Source: Bombus terrestris (taxonomy: Eukaryota; Arthropoda; Insecta; Hymenoptera; Apidae). From it: 64,000 nucleotides of DNA. Numbering within the stretch: the stretch's first letter is position 1; the number at the start of each line of letters is the position of its first letter. The DNA lies in NCBI RefSeq assembly GCF_910591885.1, contig NC_063271.1, positions 10,161,001 to 10,225,000 on the forward strand, given 5' to 3'. The notes below the pieces were generated by a model. That model was not told the DNA's origin and did not search any database. It saw only the letters and a list, made by a program, of their open reading frames with translations. Both the position numbers and the translations under genes were made by a program. This document shows, piece by piece, positions 34,400-46,984 of this stretch.

Positions 34400-37300
34400 G
34401 TACCACCAGCACATGTTTATTTCAAGCGTTACTTTTCAGAAGCGAATTAGTTGTCGCTACACTGATGAAGATTAATAGTTGGTTTCTCTGGCAATCCAGC
34501 AACTGTAGACGCTGGCCATTTTTCAGAAGAGATAGTTTAATTGGTAGATCGGATTGCTAGATGCACGAGTTTCCTCTTCTTCATGGTCGTTTTGCCGTCC
34601 TATGTCTGAGATCTCGACATGCTACCTCAATTAATTCTGTTTCATTTTTACCGTACAAGGAATGTGTTTTTTAGAATAAGAGAAATCTCTTAGGTTGATA
34701 TTCAAAATAATTAAACATTGATTTAATAATAATTTTCAAAATAACTAGACATTAATAGAAACCCACGATTGGATTCAGTATCGGCATTCCATATTGAAGA
34801 TTAATTACGTGTTCATCTATTACTAGAAAATTAATGATGTAACTTTTTAGAATAGGAAGCTGTTTCAATTTTCTTAAATCCTTCACGACGATCTTTGTAA
34901 TTTCTGTAATACGTACACATTAACAGAAACCCCAAATTGAATTCAATATTGGCATTTAAATATAGTTGGAGATTAATTAGGAGTTCATCCGGCTGTTATC
35001 AGACAGTTTGTGATATTCAGTATTGGTATTTGCATAAGGGTAAAGGTCAACTAGAAATTCATTGATTATCAAATAATTTATGGTATAATTTCATAAGACA
35101 GGCAACTATTTTGCATGAAAACTTAGATTAATTGAAACTGTGTATTTGCTTTCGATTACTAAAATACGAAGATATAATTAAATTATCAAATTCTGGAAGC
35201 AATTTATTCAATGCGAATTAGTTAAAGGGAAGTATCAACTTAGATTGCAAAATGTTAATATATCAAGGCCAATAGAATTTCAAACCTGTAGCGATCCTTA
35301 ACAATGTTGCAAAATATTGTATTTCCTGACGTTCCAAATGATCTTTTTAGCTCTATTTATATACAATTCTTTTACAAACAATTTCATCACTCTTATCGTA
35401 TTGCAAATATCTGTTTACACAACTGTGAGTAGATCATTTGCCTGTAATAAAAATAAGTCACAACTCTAATAATGTCGAGAAACGCAATTGTATGAAAATT
35501 AAATCGCTTCTTCGCAATTTATATAAGCATTTGTAATATTTGAAATTTTCAACATGGACTACGTTTAAGAGATGAAGCAGTCGTTTTGCTAATACGAAAT
35601 ATCAGAAGATTAAATGACCAAAAATTAAGAATTAACGGAAATTCCATTTCAAGTTCGGAAACTTGTTTAACCGTGACCCGCGTTTTAACCGCAAGAGGGT
35701 GTGCGAATATTACCACAGATATTGGATATCGGGTTTGTTAATTATTTCAACGTTTTCAGTTATCAGTAACCGAAAATGGAGCTACGTTTCGCCACGTGAT
35801 AATTTCCAAAAGCAATTTTATGTAAAAATACTCAGAAATTCAGGATTATTATTCGCGCCGAGATCGTAAAAATTCACTCGTGTGCTAAAAGTTAGCTCTT
35901 TGTTAGATCCTTGGCAGCAGAAACCAGAAAATTCCACTCGGAAATTTACATCGTTTAATACATTTATTACTAGAAAATGTTACTATATGTTCACATATGA
36001 AATTAGCAATTTTTAAATAAAAAATAGCTTTACTTTAATAATAGAATTAATGATCATACATACGACATATATATATAATAAATGAATATGCTTTGCACGA
36101 ACACATTCCCCACTGCACGTGTTGCTTTCCTAAATGATTTTGCTGAAACGCATAGAAACAGAATGTACTGATAATCTGAATATCTAATCATCTTCACCAA
36201 GCAATAATCAGAATGTTCATCTCTGTGCAATCTCATCGTAGATCGCTTCAAATATCGTGTACAGTTTTATATCTTATATTTCTGCATACTTTCAAAAATT
36301 TATTCAGACTGCTGAGTCACTGTTTTGTGATCTGTTTTTCTTCTATTATCGAGTACAGAGATTTCGCTGGTCGACTTTTTGTTTGTCCTATAGTGTCACG
36401 TTTAAAACGATTTTCGAAATTCGTTTCGTTCTATTCGCGCGAGAGCGTTTTCGCATTGAATACGCAGTGTGCTTTACGAGGATTGCCGGGCAGGCAGAGA
36501 TCCCACGGATAAAAGCTCGTTGATGGATTTATCGAAACGCGTTCCGCTATCGGGCATAACTAAATTCCTATCGGCACATTGAAATGTTGGCAATCAAAGC
36601 GCGTCTTAACCATTGCACTAACGTGAAAGTGGTCAAAAAGTGCCACCATGACTCTGTTACTTACTCTGCAAAGTGGATGACAAAATTTAATTAGTTCATT
36701 TTATTATTTCAATCACATATACATTATACATAGTATATTATTCATGTATTGGATATTTTTTATCACAATTAGTTAAATTTTATTAGGACTGGTTATTGAA
36801 AACTTGCATTTTTGGATGCAATTAGATATTAGTAAATTATAGTAATAAAATACACTGGTATAAACTAATATATTTTAATTCTTCTCCATGTAGATTCATA
36901 ATACATAATAATCATTCGTACACAGAAAACAATTCATAAACTGCTATTATAGTGACTCTGTGTAGTCGACAAGTTAATTATGTTATGAAAGATTCAATTT
37001 AGCAAAATAATTATATCATTCTACATGTATATTTTTCGAACATTCGGAAAGATGATATCGAAATAGGACAACGTGATTCGCTAGTATGTCTAATTACTCT
37101 TTGAACAATTAAGGTCGCGTTACTTTGTTTCAGTTAATTAATCAACATCGTGTTAGCGCTTCCAGCATCCTAATTCAATTAAATATACATTGTCCCAACT
37201 AATTGACCTGCAAATGTGTATAATTAACTAGAGGAACCATAGGTATATAAATGTCATTGATTCTTGCCTTTGGTTAATTCGACCGGAAACACACGCTTCC

Positions 37301-39344
37301 TCCCAAATTGTGTCGTATAAAGCTACACTTATGTTTTAACATCCCTGCATCGTTGCAAATTAACATTTTCATTCTTTCTTTAGAAAATATTCCGCAGTAA
37401 GGAAGAAATATATCATTTTTCACTGTTTCTCGTTAGTGGTAGTAAATAGTGTTTAAGATATAAAATTGTTTGTCCACAGAAATATATAAAATATATTACA
37501 GTAAAAAAATAATTTCTACGTGCTATGGTATTCTCTAATTTATAAATTCATATTGTCCATTTTAGTTTGACAATCAGATATATTAAAGCGAGCAAATTTC
37601 TTCATTTCATTTTTGTATAAATTGATTTAATGCATATTTGGAAAATAACATTTTATATTAAATATTATCTATAACGATTAAATATTGCAATTATTTTTCT
37701 TTCGCATCGACTTGTACTAATTTTACATCGAAATTCTTAATACTAATTAAATTAGTTGATATTTCATTCTCATCTCGAAAGTCTCCTGATTTACTATACT
37801 TTATAGTTTTATAGTTTTCTTTCTAACTACTTTATTTTTTTCTAACTACTTTATAGTTTTCTCGATAGAAGAAAATTTCATTTCAGATACACGCATATAG
37901 ATAATGATTTAAAAATTTACAGAAATAAATCCTAATTCTAACGTATTATTTTCCAGTCCACAAATTTGTACCCACTACTTTTATTTGACCAGACGAATAT
38001 TTATAACACGCGGATTGCTTAATTACGTTCTTTAATTATAACTAGATATTTAACGTTCCGCTGTAAATAAAACAAATTCATACCACCAATGAATAGAGAG
38101 AAAGAAAGCATGGAAAGGAGAACAATAGAGTTGGACCGCACGTAATTACTCAGCAGAACGCCACCCGTGGAACATTTTACTGGAGAGTTATTGCAACACG
38201 TAACTGATATACTCGCACGATTAATCCACGCGCGTGTTGCTCTTGAATTACGAAAGCAACATTGTTAAGACAATGATAATTAGCCTGATGCAATTAAATA
38301 GCGTAATCGGATTTGAAATTTCCGCGCTGGTACCATTTTCTTGTATTCGTAAACACACTAAAGAATGGTATTATATTTGATGCCTGATTAACAATTTTAT
38401 CAAATTCAAGCTATAAATTTGTATAATAAATAGAAGAAAATGGGAGGTATTTTTTAATCCTTATGAGACTGATGGTACAATATTTCCTTTTTGAAAAACA
38501 CATAGTTACACCACATGTGCATTAAATAACTTCTTCAATTATTAGCTCCTAAAAGTGAGCAATTGTTATTGTTCCTATCACGAAACGAAAATAACGTTTA
38601 ATCTTCTTTTAATCTTTAATTATTAATCCTCCCTTTAATCAGAAAATAATTCATCACTAACGAAGAATTACTTAAATCTTTAATTATCGGATCTCTTCGA
38701 TACCGAGGACAACTAATTTCCCATAATTCAATATTTCCTGTAATGAGTGAAGAACAAAAGTGCCTCTGACATGTTTCATTAATCTATCACGTCCCATTAA
38801 TTAATCACTTTGATGCCACGTGGCTCAGGGTTCTTAGTTCGCTATCTACACCTATTCGTTAAGTAAAATACGCTCGTTAGCTATGCTGGAAATTCGTTTA
38901 TCGATTGATTATCGTCGATAGTGGATTACCAGACGATCCTTATGAGACCCGTCGGGGGGATGCCTGACGCCTTTGCCAGCGGCTCGACAACAAACGTCGT
39001 TATAATTTAGCATTGTGTAATCGAGCATTGATAACTCGAAATCCACTAAGACCGTGAAAGATTTGAATTCGATGGAGATCTCGTAACTAACTTATACAGA
39101 GACTTAATCTCAGATTTCTTTCTTCCTCGCTTGCTAAAGAGACCTGGAAGGATATATAATGCCGCTTTTTATGAGCATACATCTTTTATGTAGGGCAGTT
39201 TCCTCAGAAATGATCTTCGTATCTTGTACACGAAGTGACGGCTGGATCGCGTTAAATTTGATACTTTACCTTCGTCACAAGAATCATATTAGCAGTAGTG
39301 TAGGAAAACTAATTAGTGTGCTAGTAGGTTTGTTAACGGTGTGA
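34400..39344. other. Non-coding AT-rich region
   Basis: No gene recognised. 37800-37860 holds short direct repeats of TTTCTAACTACTTTAT. 38740-39010 is less AT-rich and may be conserved non-coding DNA. Confidence 0.4.
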
Positions 39345-39483
39345 TTTATTTCAATATCGTTCACGCCAACACAAAATCAAGCATGATGCTCCGTCAGTCT
39401 ATATGCACGCAGTCATCATTCGTCACTAACTCCTCTTATCACAACTGCCCTCTTTCACGCTGACCACACTCCTCGACAACGCT

Positions 39484-39569
39484 GACAACACCACTCCCAA
39501 TGCGGACAACATTCTCCGACCACACTGGCAACACCACTCCCAATGCGGACAACATTCTCCGACCACACT
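39484..39569 (+). repeat. Tandem repeat, 43-bp unit, two copies
   Basis: The unit contains CCACTCCCAATGCGGACAAC followed by ATTCTCCGACCACACTG. Starts of the shared motif at 39491 and 39534 give the 43-bp period. A partial third copy follows. Confidence 0.8.
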
Positions 39570-39624
39570 GACAACACTAAAGCTTCCCAACTCACTCACG
39601 GCTACCTTTTATACCCTGGCTCCG

Positions 39625-39776
39625 ATATACCTGGCCCGCACATGTCCCATGGTCAAGTAGATCTTCTTAATTACCCAAGGTTTTTCCCCGATACTGCACT
39701 TCATACTTGGCCCGCACATGTTCCATGGTCAAGTAGATCTTCTTAATTACCCAGGGTTTTTTCTCGATACTATAAT
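39625..39776 (+). repeat. Tandem repeat, 76-bp unit, two copies
   Basis: The unit contains TGGCCCGCACATG, CCATGGTCAAGTAGATCTTC and TTAATTACCCA. The motif at 39632 recurs at 39708. The two copies differ by a few substitutions. It lies within the LTR-like region. Confidence 0.8.
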
Positions 39777-40202
39777 AGTATTCTTTTTTATCGGAAGGAA
39801 TGCATGATTTTATAACGCTGAATCTTGAAAATTAATGTGTAGAGGATGGTTGGTCGTTGATCGTGTGGTTTAAATGACGAGATAACTCGATGTTGAAACC
39901 GCCAAATGTATTTAAAAATATTTAGTAAATACAGAGAATGTTCGCTAAGACGCTCGGTACTAACTGATTCGCTAAAGACTGTGTGTTGATCGCTGATAAA
40001 ATCGCTCGAGTTTGAGACTGAAAAACTGGTCACCTTACGATCGCGTTCGTTTATTTATACTGGTCGGGGGAGAGCTGGAAAATTTAAATTCGAGTTTGTT
40101 TGACGCTTGCACGTAGCGACATTGTTTTATAACCCGCAGTTTATTTATTATTACGTTATATGTATCTTAACGATACTGATACTCCGAGACAAAACAATAA
40201 CA

Positions 40203-42692
40203 TGATTCGAATTATCCTCTAGCTCATGTCCAGCTACAGATGTTTCAGAATTTAAACAATTCGATTGCTCTTTCTAATATGCATTACATAAATTCTAAGC
40301 TTAAGGTGATTCCCTATGTATACAGAGTTGTTCAAATTAGTTTTTCCATCAAGATTACACATCTTCCAGTTGAAATGAAACACAGGCTATTCAAGATTTG
40401 TCTGGTTGCCTTGCTTCAATATACAGTTGGACCAACGCTATTCGCGTAACTGAGACTTAATTTTATCACTAGCGGCTGTGATATCGCTATTTATCGCTCG
40501 TCAGCTTCTTGTTGCATCGTATCATATCGTGGATTATTGGCTCTATTTTTCACAAATCTGCATAAAAAAAAGGCCTAACGATATCGAATCATATCACCTT
40601 CTTGGCGGACAATTGATGTCTCCTCTTCGTGAAATTAAGTATCCATTAAATAGTAATAAATTTTAGCAATTGGCGCATATCGCTGCGCCGTATATCGTTC
40701 CATGGTGATTTGTTTATCTCTCCTGACGAAATCTATCGAAAACATGAAATAAGAAGACACGTCAATCTGTTTTGACGCTGAAATATATTCACCTCGATAT
40801 AAGTTCTTACGAGATTCGCGACATTTAGAATATTTGTATAATTCTATCTCTGGATTCAGATATAAAGAATTCTTAAATATAATATACATTCAGCCATTTT
40901 TTCAAACCAGTTACACGAAATTTTATCCGACTGGAAACTCTTGAACGCCGGTTGTGGTTATCAAAAGAGAAGAATTATGAAGCTAGCTGTTAAGCTTTTG
41001 AAACGAGCTTAAAGCGCATTGTAGCGCGAGATCAGATTCCGGAATCGCTGGATAGGAAAGGTGGACACCAGGCAATTGCTATTTTTCTTTCTTTCGCCGT
41101 ACACGCGGCTATCTTGGAATGAAGCATTTTCCAACGTCCAAGATAAAACACAACTGGCCGTGGACCATGTGTAGAAACGGAGTACGAATTGGTTTTTCAG
41201 TCGAATGGGTCGGTATTTTGTTACCGCGACGTTTCTCACGGAATAATATTGCCTTTTCCAACTGCTACGTGCATTGTGCTGGGAACTTACATACGATGGA
41301 CCTAAAACGTTCCAACGTCACTTTCTGGTTCCACCAAATAGGATTAGGGACCAGTTGTCAAAACTTTCGAATTGCTAAAACTTCAGTGTTTTCGTTATAG
41401 TTGCATTTTTTCGTTTTATCGTTGGAATTCTTTATCCTTAGCAGAAAATTATTTAATCGTCGCATGTTGATACATTAGGTCTGGATTATGAGTCAACATC
41501 TATTAGATCACTTTGGATTCTACAGTTTGCCAAAATTATTTTCTCTAGCTACGATATGATTTACCATAGACTAGTCATGCATAGCTACATGTAAAATAAA
41601 TTAATCGATTATGATCGATATAGTTACATAAAATAGATTAATCAATTACACAGTACTAAAATTTCAGTGTTTTCATATAAATCCTTGAAAGCAATAACGA
41701 TGCTTTTCGTACACTCTATTATAACGAAAAATTATTATTTATTTATTAGAAATTATTATTTGTCGGGATATTCTCGTGCAGAATATCAGAAGATAGAGTA
41801 CTATATATATTAGTATAATGTAGAAGCATCGTAACTTAAAGCTCTTTGTAAATTCTTCTCGCTTTGGTCTTCTTCTTTATCTATTCCATAAAATAATCAT
41901 AACTTTACCAAACGAAACGAATTGACTTAAGTGAAGAAATAAGCAAAAGCAGAAAAACAGAATACAATTTCGCAATCTACATTCAAAAAGCTTGCCAGTA
42001 CTGCCAATTAGAAGCAAGAACCGCGAAACGTCTATCTACCCCTACCATTCTACTTTCTAAAAGAAATCTACTAAAAGCCAACAAACAAAGAGAAAAAGGA
42101 GGAACCGGGAGAAAAAAAAATCACGTACAAAGTACAGCGAAAGAGGGTGCGTATTTACAAGAGAAACAGCGAACAGGCCATGAATATTTAACGCCTTTAA
42201 TTTCCATTCGATGCAAACGAAGCTCGCAGATTTTAAACACCAAAACCTAGCTTCCTGAAAAGTGAATCCACCATTCAGCCTCACCGATAAATTCACGTCA
42301 AAGACAATGATTCACGAAGACGTATATTTCTCCTTCTCTTTTTAATCTGTAGCACGAAAAAGGGGAAGATTTCTTGCGGTGAATCGCGTCCTCACGTTAA
42401 AATATCGCTCTTGGAATGTTTCACAGCGAAGGGGTGGAAATTTCTGGTGAATAGTTAGGGTTATAAATTAAACCATTAAGCTGGTGCACGGTGTCAAGGA
42501 TTACACAGCCCGATTCTTTCTCGCTTATTGATGGACTCTTGCCGTTGGCGCTAATTGAGTTTGATAATCGTCGTGGATTACGCCTCGTGGATTTCCTACT
42601 TTCGAGTGAAATCGAACGGATCTCGCTAATTTTCGTTGTCTTGGAAGCTTCCTTGCTTGCTGCTGCTTGATCCTCAAGTATTATAGCATGTA
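40203..42692. other. Non-coding stretch
   Basis: No gene recognised. Short frames near 41009-41400 overlap on opposite strands without motifs. Confidence 0.4.
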
Positions 42693-42884
42693 TTAGGTTG
42701 TCCGAAAAGTGTCTTTCTTTCGCAAACATGTTTTTTTACAACAATGCACCTTCATACAAACGTGAAAGCAAGTCTGTGAAATGTCGCGGTGTTTATCTCA
42801 ACAGAACAAAATAATATAAAACAAAAAATGTTGTGCGTCTATTATTTCCTTAAAAAAAGGAAAGAAACTTTTCGGACAACCTAA
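42693..42884. mobile_element. Mariner-type MITE, TTAGGT...ACCTAA ends
   Basis: Starts TTAGGTTGTCCGAAAAGTG and ends CTTTTCGGACAACCTAA, a perfect 17-bp terminal inverted repeat; TA precedes the left end. 192 bp, missing a short internal segment (the GGATCGTACG part) that is present in the copies at 15756 and 58783. Confidence 0.8.
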
Positions 42885-44328
42885 GATTTTGGTCGATGTA
42901 CAGTAACAGTATAGGAATATTACCAAAGTGTGCAAATTAATGACAAACTAATAATTAAAAGTAGTCTCCTCCCTTTTCATCACTAAATGTTTCTCCTCCA
43001 ATCCTTATTGTAATATTGACATACGAAATATGCAGAAGATCTCCTTTTGCATTCTTTGCTTTCCATTCGTTTCCCCCCTAAATTTTTTTCCTCCCAAGTT
43101 TTATTATGATATTAATATATGAAATATGGAGGAAATCTTCCTTTGCTTCCTTCTCTTCTTTTTCCCTTTTGCCCTTTCACTTTCCTTTCCTCCCAATCTT
43201 TGTTATGATACTAATATAATATTACAATATTAAATAATACAATAGAATATTACATAACACCAATTAGTCCAATTAAATGTTCTCCCTTTCTTCAATTGAT
43301 TTTTTATTTATTCGTATACCACCCCGTTTCTTTTTCTCGTTTCTCTCTTCTTTCTTCTTTATCAACGAAGACAAACAAACTCACCGGTCACATGTGCAAT
43401 CAGGTCTACACGATAAGTGTAAAACGTCTGTGGAACACGTTAGCGGATTGCGGCGAACAATATTCAATTACATCGATTAATTAACGCGTCTTCCGTGGGG
43501 ATGTTCGTGTCATCGGTTTCCGGGCTCGTTAACCGCAGAGATTCCACGGAGGTTACGGCGAGCGAAATCGCCCCTTTGAACGGGCGCCTTTGCTCGAGAT
43601 GTATTTGATCACGATTCGGCTCGAACGAGGGTTGTAACCCATCCCGTTTAACGTTTGCTATTGGTTTCCTGGGAGCTGTGCCACGCGATCTTGTACTCAA
43701 GATAAACCTCTAGCACGCTCGCTCAGGAAGACATTATGGACTTTTACGATGGTAGACTGGTTTTGAAAAAGTGATTTTCACGAGTGCAGAGCCCCTTCAA
43801 CGTCGAATATTCTTGTCGTTTTTAGGGGATGATGAATATAGTAGGATATGCTAGAACGATTTTTAAATTTTCCTCGGTCTAACATTAGTTCGTTCTAAGT
43901 TACATTAAAATACACACACACACACACACGCACATACTGCCGGCTATTGATGATTAGGATTACGTATTTACTCGTAACAGTTGTAGCAAAATTCTAACAA
44001 ATTTTTCTTCGTTTAGTATTTTACATCGTAAGGCAATATGAATAAAAATTAATACTAAAATAATCGAGAAGCGAAAGCAATGGAAGGTATACGATTTAAG
44101 TTAACGTCACAGCTTAATAATTTATGGTCGGCATTGTATTATATGTGTTTAGGAATAATCTGTTGCAAATCTACAATAAAAAGCAAAATTTTCATTTAAT
44201 ACGATGATTTAAATGAGAGAATATGTATAGGCAATTAATTCATTTAATTTGTAAACTTTGTATTCAGATCTGTATTAATTAGTTTCCTCGATATATTCTG
44301 TCACCTTATGACTGAAACTATACATATA
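42885..44328. other. Non-coding stretch upstream of the LTR element
   Basis: Contains C/T-rich low-complexity DNA (42960-43360), a less AT-rich block at 43485-43700 that could be conserved non-coding DNA, and a CA microsatellite at 43911-43935. Confidence 0.4.
43911..43935. repeat. (CA)n microsatellite
   Basis: About ten CA units with one interruption (CACACGCACA). Confidence 0.8.
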
Positions 44329-45298
44329 TGTCGGGTTGGCGTTACGATTAGAGTTAGGGTTAAGGGCGTAAACGAATTCCTATTGACACTAGACGTGATC
44401 ACTATGCAATAGAGGAGATATTTACTAGTGCAAACATGACCATGTTGGAATTGAACAAGTAATCGCGATAAATTGATACTCGAGAAGCTAATGACAATGA
44501 TCCTAGGCTCAATAACGAATCCACGGTCAACGGGATGACGAACTCTACGCTTCTTTAGCGTCTAAGTTGTACTCAATGTTAATGCGTGGGGCAATCACTA
44601 CGTATCCGAGAGTTACTTGAATCGTCGTCGAGATCGTACCGGAGAGTGACTCTCCGTCTCGACGATGCCGTCGAGGAAAACTATAATGGGTGGGTCTAAG
44701 GACATGAGATCCTCGGATTCGTCAAAGAAAGCTTTCGTTCCAAAGGTGAGGGAAATTAGCGCTATTGCTAATTGGTCGATCTCCATATCGGCGTTTTGAA
44801 AGAGATGCTGGCCGCCCTTGAGGGGAGGTTGTTGACGGGGGGCAACGCTCGTGGAGGATAGGTTTCTCCTATCTTCCCGTAGTTGCAACAAAGTCTATTT
44901 GACGGACTTCGCTTGACTAAATCTTAAGATCTATAGCGGGTCCTCACGTTAGCTAAACATACGCCACAAAGGCATGCCGACACCCGGCGATCATCTTACC
45001 CGGAGGACAAAATCTGCGTGTGGCGGGCCGCGGGATAGAAACTATTGAAGTATTTACTGCCACGTGTCGCTACGACTATTTCTTTTAAGGAGAGGTATAG
45101 AGTTACTCTGTGCCTTTGTTAGATAAAACGTTCATCCCTTTGACCGCGGCTACGTTCGGCGACTGATTGTCGCCTCGAGCCCAAGCTCATGATCATAAAT
45201 CTCGAACAATCGGAGCGGCATTTGTTTAATCCAAGTTACAGAGTTGCGGTATTCCCGCGAATCCAAGGAGGAGCTCCGGTGTTCTTTCATCTCCGACA
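44329..45298 (-). repeat. 3' LTR of the gypsy-type element (minus orientation)
   Basis: 970 bp, no difference seen from the LTR at 48301-49270 in a line-by-line comparison. Begins TGTCGGGTTGG and ends CTCCGACA. Contains a 92-codon minus-strand frame (44891-44613) repeated exactly in the other LTR. No clear polypurine tract is visible just inside it (45299 onward). Confidence 0.95.
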
Positions 45299-45621
45299 CG
45301 GCCATTCTGACTATCACACGTCCTCGGGTGTAGCTACAATATTGAGTTTTCTTAACGTTAGTCTCGGTACAATTAACATTGTTTACAATTTAACTTAATG
45401 TCTAAATAAGCTGAGGGTCCAGTGTAACAATAAAATTTTGTTCGGAGGTTTGACAACAAAAGGAATAGAAGAGAACATGAATTAGTAACGTTGTAATTAG
45501 TATTGGAAGTGCTAGTTGCGTCCTGTGGGTTATCAGTCGGGTCATAACGGCGAAATGGACCAGTCTCGATTTCGTACCCCAATGGATCTCGTTTTTCTAG
45601 ATCGCACGACCGCACCAAACT

Positions 45622-45856
45622 TCGTAACACTGTAGCTCATGGTGCGCGTGAACACATCACTTGCCCCTTAGTCGAGCTTCATAACACTATAGCTCATGGT
45701 GCGCGTGAACACATCACTTGCCCCTTAGTCGAGCTTCATAACACTATAGCTCATGGTGCGCGTGAACACATCACTTGCCCCTTTACCGAGCTTCACAACT
45801 CTATAGCTCATGGTGCGCGTGAACACATCACTTGCCCCTTTACCGAGCTTCATAAC
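45622..45856 (-). repeat. 57-bp tandem repeats downstream of integrase
   Basis: Four copies with TAGCTCATGGTGCGCGTGAA starting at 45633, 45690, 45747 and 45804, a constant 57-bp period. The first and last copies are the most diverged. They lie between the integrase stop and the 3' LTR. The period is a multiple of three, but no coding continuity with integrase is seen. Confidence 0.9.
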
Positions 45857-45911
45857 GTACTCCGTAAGGTGCTACGGTCTTTGTGCTAAGGATCTTCCGA
45901 GATCGAGGTAC

Positions 45912-46955
45912 TCATGTCGTCGTGGTCACTGTTATTGCCGTCACTACCGACGTCCAACTCAGCGGGAATGCGACTGTCCGGCATTTTCTTAATCTGTCGT
46001 GACTGTCTTTATACGATCGTTTGCCGTCTAGCGTTTTTAGAATATATCTATCTCCTTCCAAAATCTCGGTTATTACAAATGGACCCTTGAATTTCGGCTC
46101 TAGCTTGGTTTGGTTTCTTTCCTCGTTCTTGCGTAGTACGAAGTCGCCGAGGTTAAACCTAACCACTTTAGCTTTCTTCCTATCAAATCTTTCTTTGTCG
46201 TATTGGGCGTTACTTTCTATGTTCTGTACGGCCTGCTGCCTTACATCGGAGATATCGACTTCTTTTTCTTCGATATTGTCGGGTAGCAATAGGTCATACG
46301 GTCTCGCCGATCTACCGATTAGTAGTTGTAAAGGACTCGAATTGGTCACGCGGTTGACGGTGCAGTTCAACGCTAGCTGCATTTCCCCAATCGCGTCTTG
46401 CCACGGCCGCCCGGTCGTCTCTACTGTCGTGAACATGTTTTTCAACGTGCCCATAACACGTTCTACTTGTCCGTTAGCCCTACTGGCACCGGTCGCTATC
46501 AAGTGAACTTTAATTCGTTTGCTTTCGCAGAACTCGCGAAATTCTTTACCCGTAAAACACCTTCCCTGGTCCGCTATTATCCGACAGGGACTCCCGAATA
46601 AAAATATAGCGGATTTAAGCGCTTTAATGGTGTTAAGAGAATCTATCCTGCGGGTATGATGCAGGTATACGAATTTAGTGAAGGCGTCGATCAACACAAT
46701 GACGTACTCCTTCGAATCGCTTTTACCACTCAGCTTGCCCGTTATATCCATGTGGACCGTGTGCCAAGGTATGCTGGCCTTGGGTATGGGATGTAGTTCG
46801 GCTTGTATCTTACCTGAACTAGCCTTCGAAACTCTACAAGCATGGCAGTTCTCTACGAACTTGCGAACGTACTTCGCCATTCCTTCGAACCAGTAATACT
46901 CGTACAGTTTCTCGAGCGTCTTATCCCAACCCAAGTGCATAATTGACTGATGCAC
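45912..46955 (-). CDS. Gypsy-type integrase, nearly intact reading frame
   Basis: 347 codons. The H-x4-H...C-x2-C zinc-binding module is His2, His7, Cys37 and Cys40. The catalytic core keeps the triad Asp70 (HMDITG), Asp129 (IIADQG) and Glu165 (NGQVERV) with the D-35-E spacing. A GPF/Y module (FKGPFVITEIL) lies near residues 288-298. The enzyme joins element cDNA into host DNA in the nucleus. The first Met is internal to the former Pol polyprotein and follows the RT-side deletion, so it is not a natural start. At an A run near 45982 the frame appears to slip: the last ~20 residues (FPLSWTSVVTAITVTTTT) look out of frame, while the alternative frame gives an acidic tail (MPDSRIPAELDVGSDG) ending at TAG. 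No promoter of its own is evident. Confidence 0.9.
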   Translation of the reverse strand: MHQSIMHLGWDKTLEKLYEYYWFEGMAKYVRKFVENCHACRVSKASSGKIQAELHPIPKASIPWHTVHMDITGKLSGKSDSKEYVIVLIDAFTKFVYLHHTRRIDSLNTIKALKSAIFLFGSPCRIIADQGRCFTGKEFREFCESKRIKVHLIATGASRANGQVERVMGTLKNMFTTVETTGRPWQDAIGEMQLALNCTVNRVTNSSPLQLLIGRSARPYDLLLPDNIEEKEVDISDVRQQAVQNIESNAQYDKERFDRKKAKVVRFNLGDFVLRKNEERNQTKLEPKFKGPFVITEILEGDRYILKTLDGKRSYKDSHDRLRKCRTVAFPLSWTSVVTAITVTTTT

Positions 46956-46984
46956 ATGGTTAATAACAGACTATCTAACACCTC

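Larger units (their letters stand above)
39345..40202 (-). repeat. Candidate solo LTR or other interspersed repeat
   Basis: Compositionally unlike its surroundings, with two internal tandem arrays. On the minus strand a TATAAATAAA box (near 40052-40061) precedes a stretch typical of an LTR transcript start. The outermost TGTTA (near 39333) and TAACA (near 40202) form an inverted pair as in LTRs. No matching target duplication was found and no partner LTR is in the window, so the family is unproven. Confidence 0.3.

Noticed and set aside
44341..44365. Telomere-like GTTAGGGTTAAGG in the LTR
   Set aside because: Only one and a half units, present in both LTRs as part of their sequence; no tandem telomeric array.
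45373..45630. 85-codon minus-strand frame after integrase as an env-like gene
   Set aside because: Only one short hydrophobic stretch, no signal peptide or fusion features; more likely 3' non-coding sequence.
45633..45856. CRISPR-like array
   Set aside because: The units are contiguous 57-bp tandem repeats without unique spacers, inside a eukaryotic retrotransposon.
46021..46506. 161-codon plus-strand frame in the retroelement
   Set aside because: Antisense shadow of the integrase frame.
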